Source of the DNA: Prostheceraeus crozeri
Taxonomy: Eukaryota; Platyhelminthes; Polycladida; Euryleptidae
Reading direction: 5' to 3'
Length of the DNA stretch: 64,000 bases
Assembly: GCA_907163375.1 (NCBI GenBank)
Contig: CAJQUW010006967.1
Location: 186,001 to 250,000 of the forward strand
Each line of letters begins with the position of its first letter. The first letter of the stretch is position 1. A model generated the notes under the pieces. The model saw only the letters and a program-made list of their open reading frames with translations, was not told the DNA's origin and did not search any database. The position numbers were made by a program, and so were the translations under genes. Positions 61,471-64,000 of the stretch are shown piece by piece.

Positions 61471-64000
61471 GAAAATTGACCCCGGGCATGGCTGCAACTT
61501 TAAATAGGGAGTTGTGCTGATGTTGGAGATGTAAATTAGGCCTGCTGATGACTTTTGACACTGGATGAAATAGCAGCTATTCAGGTCTGTTTACATTTTT
61601 CAACTGAGGACGCAGCTCAATATTTAATTACTGTATTTACATAAATAGGTGCTCTGTATTTTTTCATAAGTAATCAGATTTACAGCTGTGATTGGCAAAT
61701 ATCGACATGGAGTACTGCTCCTATCTGAAAAATGGGTCTAATGAAACTAATTTTTAGTTGAATTTCGTCACAGTCAAATATCTAAGCCGATGAAAAAAAT
61801 CCATTTATTCTTGATCTCAGCGCTTTTGGATTGACCAAAGAACATTATGAAGAATTGTAATTACTAAGCTCAGAAAAAGGTCTTTCTAAAAATAGACCTT
61901 TTTGCAACAATAGGTAGATTTAGCAGTTCAAAAAAAATTGCCTACACAGTTGAGTAAAATGGCTGTCATTTATTGACACAACGCATCTAATTTAACCAGA
62001 ATCAGTGAAAGAGCTTCTAAAAAAAGTCACTAGATAACTGTTGTAAAGCATGCTACAGATAGGCCCACAGTATTTTCGGAAAAAACACGGAAAGAGTTAA
62101 CTATATCTCAAAAACATGTCGAAAACATATGACATCATTCTGAAAATTTATGAGTGCATCTTCTGAATTCTTTGAATTGACCAGAACAGTTGCACTATAT
62201 TTAACTATTAAACTATCAACATGATCATTCATACTCATAAACCCTTACTTCACGAAATGCCCTTTGGGTCATGTATGACCCAAACTGAAACCGGTAAATG
62301 TAATCCGGTGTATGACTTACTGTGTACTTCAATACACCGCATTCTAAATTCCTTTAACAATGCACATGACATCATATGTCAAGGATGCATCAAAAATGTA
62401 TGGGATCACTAAAAATGATTTCTCGAAAGAATTTCAAATATAGCAATATTTTCTAAATTTTCCCTAAGTTGTTCATTTCAAGTGCCTGTAGACTCATAAC
62501 AGAGCACTTTTGTTATATAATAGTTATGGGTGCTGAGAAGTCATGATTCAAACATACCAGTGATTTTTATATCGAATGCCGACCTTTTACTGGTGGACAG
62601 AACCGTTTTTCCAGAATGTGTCAAGTATGGCACTTTGGGACAATTAAAGTAAATGCAAAATTTGGAGATCAGCTTTTTGGGGAATTTTTTGGAAAATTTC
62701 TTGAAATTACCTTTTGGTTTGCTACATAAAACACCCAAGTTCAACATTTAGGGAAGCAGACAGGAAATCTAAAACTTGCCATAACCACAGTGCACAATAG
62801 TGGTTTTAGCGGTCATGCTCTTCATACTGAGCAAGAAAAAGAATTTTGCTTCATTGTTCAAACCAAACAACTCAAACACTCCAAACCAAACTATTCTGAA
62901 AAGTACAGGGGAAGTAAATAGAATCAACAATGAATCAACCGCATTCGCCCTGGCTCATTTCTTTCAAAACAATGACAAGTTTCTATCGGCATTTTCATGC
63001 TAACAATGTTTAGCAGAATTTCAATTTTTGCAATCAATCGACTATCGACAGCAGCTGGCTGGATAGCAATCTGCAGAATTCTCGGCGAAGGGCAATTTTC
63101 CTACCAGTCAGTTTATCATGCAGCTTTGAGAAAATTGCAGCCTCGTGGTCCTTAATTTTTGAATTTTGAATTTCTTGCTCCATTGTGAGAACTGCACCGA
63201 AGGTTTCTACTAATTTCGAAGATAACGCAGTACATAGGTCATAATTGCAGATCTTGAACGACTAAATCCGAAAATTAAACTCTTGTTTATTGTCAAAAAC
63301 CTTCAGAATATGTCAGACTCATTGTTTCTAATTAAAACACGATCGCAAAATTCAAATATGTCTATTCATGTACAAAATTCGAATTGCAGAACAAGTACGA
63401 ATTTTCGTGTGTTTTCAACTGCAGAAAACAAACCATTTATCAGACCATCCAAAAATTCCGGATTTTGGTCTAGAAAACCCAACTTTAATAGGAAATGTCG
63501 AATCTTGTACCATGTAGGCGCAATCTAAAAAGCCACGTTCATAATTCGAGAAGTTGAAATAGATATTAGACCTATAGGTTATTAACGATTTTGAAATTTA
63601 TGATAATCAAAAGCGATATTCATCAAAAAATGATACAAAATTTCGAAAATGATGCCAAAAGTGAAAAAATGACGAATTGGTCGTGTCGACAAATATAAGC
63701 GACACTTTTTGCCAAGGATTCGATTATTGTATTTCAATTCGAAACACTTATAGATCATCAGAATTCACACTAACTTGATTAATACAAGCACCAGCATGAA
63801 TTCTATAATCGCAGCAGTGACTGCGGTGTTGCGACATTGGTCGCATAAATGGAAGTAAACAATTTTTCAAAAAATGAATAGAAACTAGAAAATGATGAGC
63901 TTGACATCCTGTTTTTTGTAATTTGATGCGGCTTCAAATGTATTACAGTCTGAGGAGAAATTTGCTGCACACCTCGAAATGACAATTCACGTCGAAAAAC
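61471..64000. other. Non-coding stretch
   Basis: No gene recognised. A perfect palindrome, TTTGGGTCAT-GT-ATGACCCAAA, lies at about 62265-62286. It resembles a piggyBac-like end motif, but no partner was found. Frames at 62221-62412, 62800-63003 and 63283-63528 are anonymous. Confidence 0.45.

Overview
This window looks like nuclear DNA from an invertebrate animal. It is AT-rich and gene-poor. Outside one large element it holds layered transposon debris: hAT-like elements, a P-type element, Penelope-like GIY-YIG fragments, LINE tails, tRNA-derived SINEs and small inverted-repeat elements. The species cannot be read from the sequence. The only convincing host coding piece is one minus-strand exon at 18403-18671. 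It encodes the N-terminus of a type II membrane protein, possibly FUT8-like.

The centre of the window (25522-49647, 24.1 kb) is a Polinton/Maverick. It has a 6-bp target duplication (TAAAAC), terminal inverted repeats of about 567 bp that differ essentially only in C-run length, and an AG...CT terminus. Its recognisable genes are a protein-primed DNA polymerase B, chromodomain integrase, packaging ATPase, adenain-like protease, double-jelly-roll major capsid protein and two small basic virion-type proteins. It looks whole and young. From left to right it holds: the left inverted repeat; an array of ~295-bp subterminal repeats found on the left only; three rightward genes (a zinc/coiled-coil protein and two small proteins); a triple 205-bp repeat; a small leftward gene; polymerase (rightward); two leftward paralogues; a rightward cassette of two PC4-like proteins and a TATA-binding-protein homologue; a long leftward, operon-like series from a spliced gene at 48774 down to the protease; and the right inverted repeat.

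The most striking content is a transcription system that appears to belong to the element. It encodes a 181-residue TBP-core homologue with both halves of the saddle. Immediately upstream lie two tandem PC4-like coactivator/ssDNA-binding candidates. Several of its genes carry good TATA boxes about 30 bp before a TCA initiator. Its three leftmost genes lack AATAAA signals. Each instead ends in an identical ~140-bp repeat that starts with a histone-type 3' stem-loop followed by a CAAGA purine box. The other genes use AATAAA signals, some overlapping the stop codon and some serving both strands. A second RNA-level signature is a family of hairpins with a CTAT tetraloop scattered through the left non-coding DNA.

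Right of the Polinton, a P-type transposon (54789-59420) appears complete. It has long inverted ends, a 7-bp direct repeat and a two-exon transposase (THAP domain plus RNase-H-like core) whose splice sites keep frame. Its intron contains a 133-bp minisatellite.
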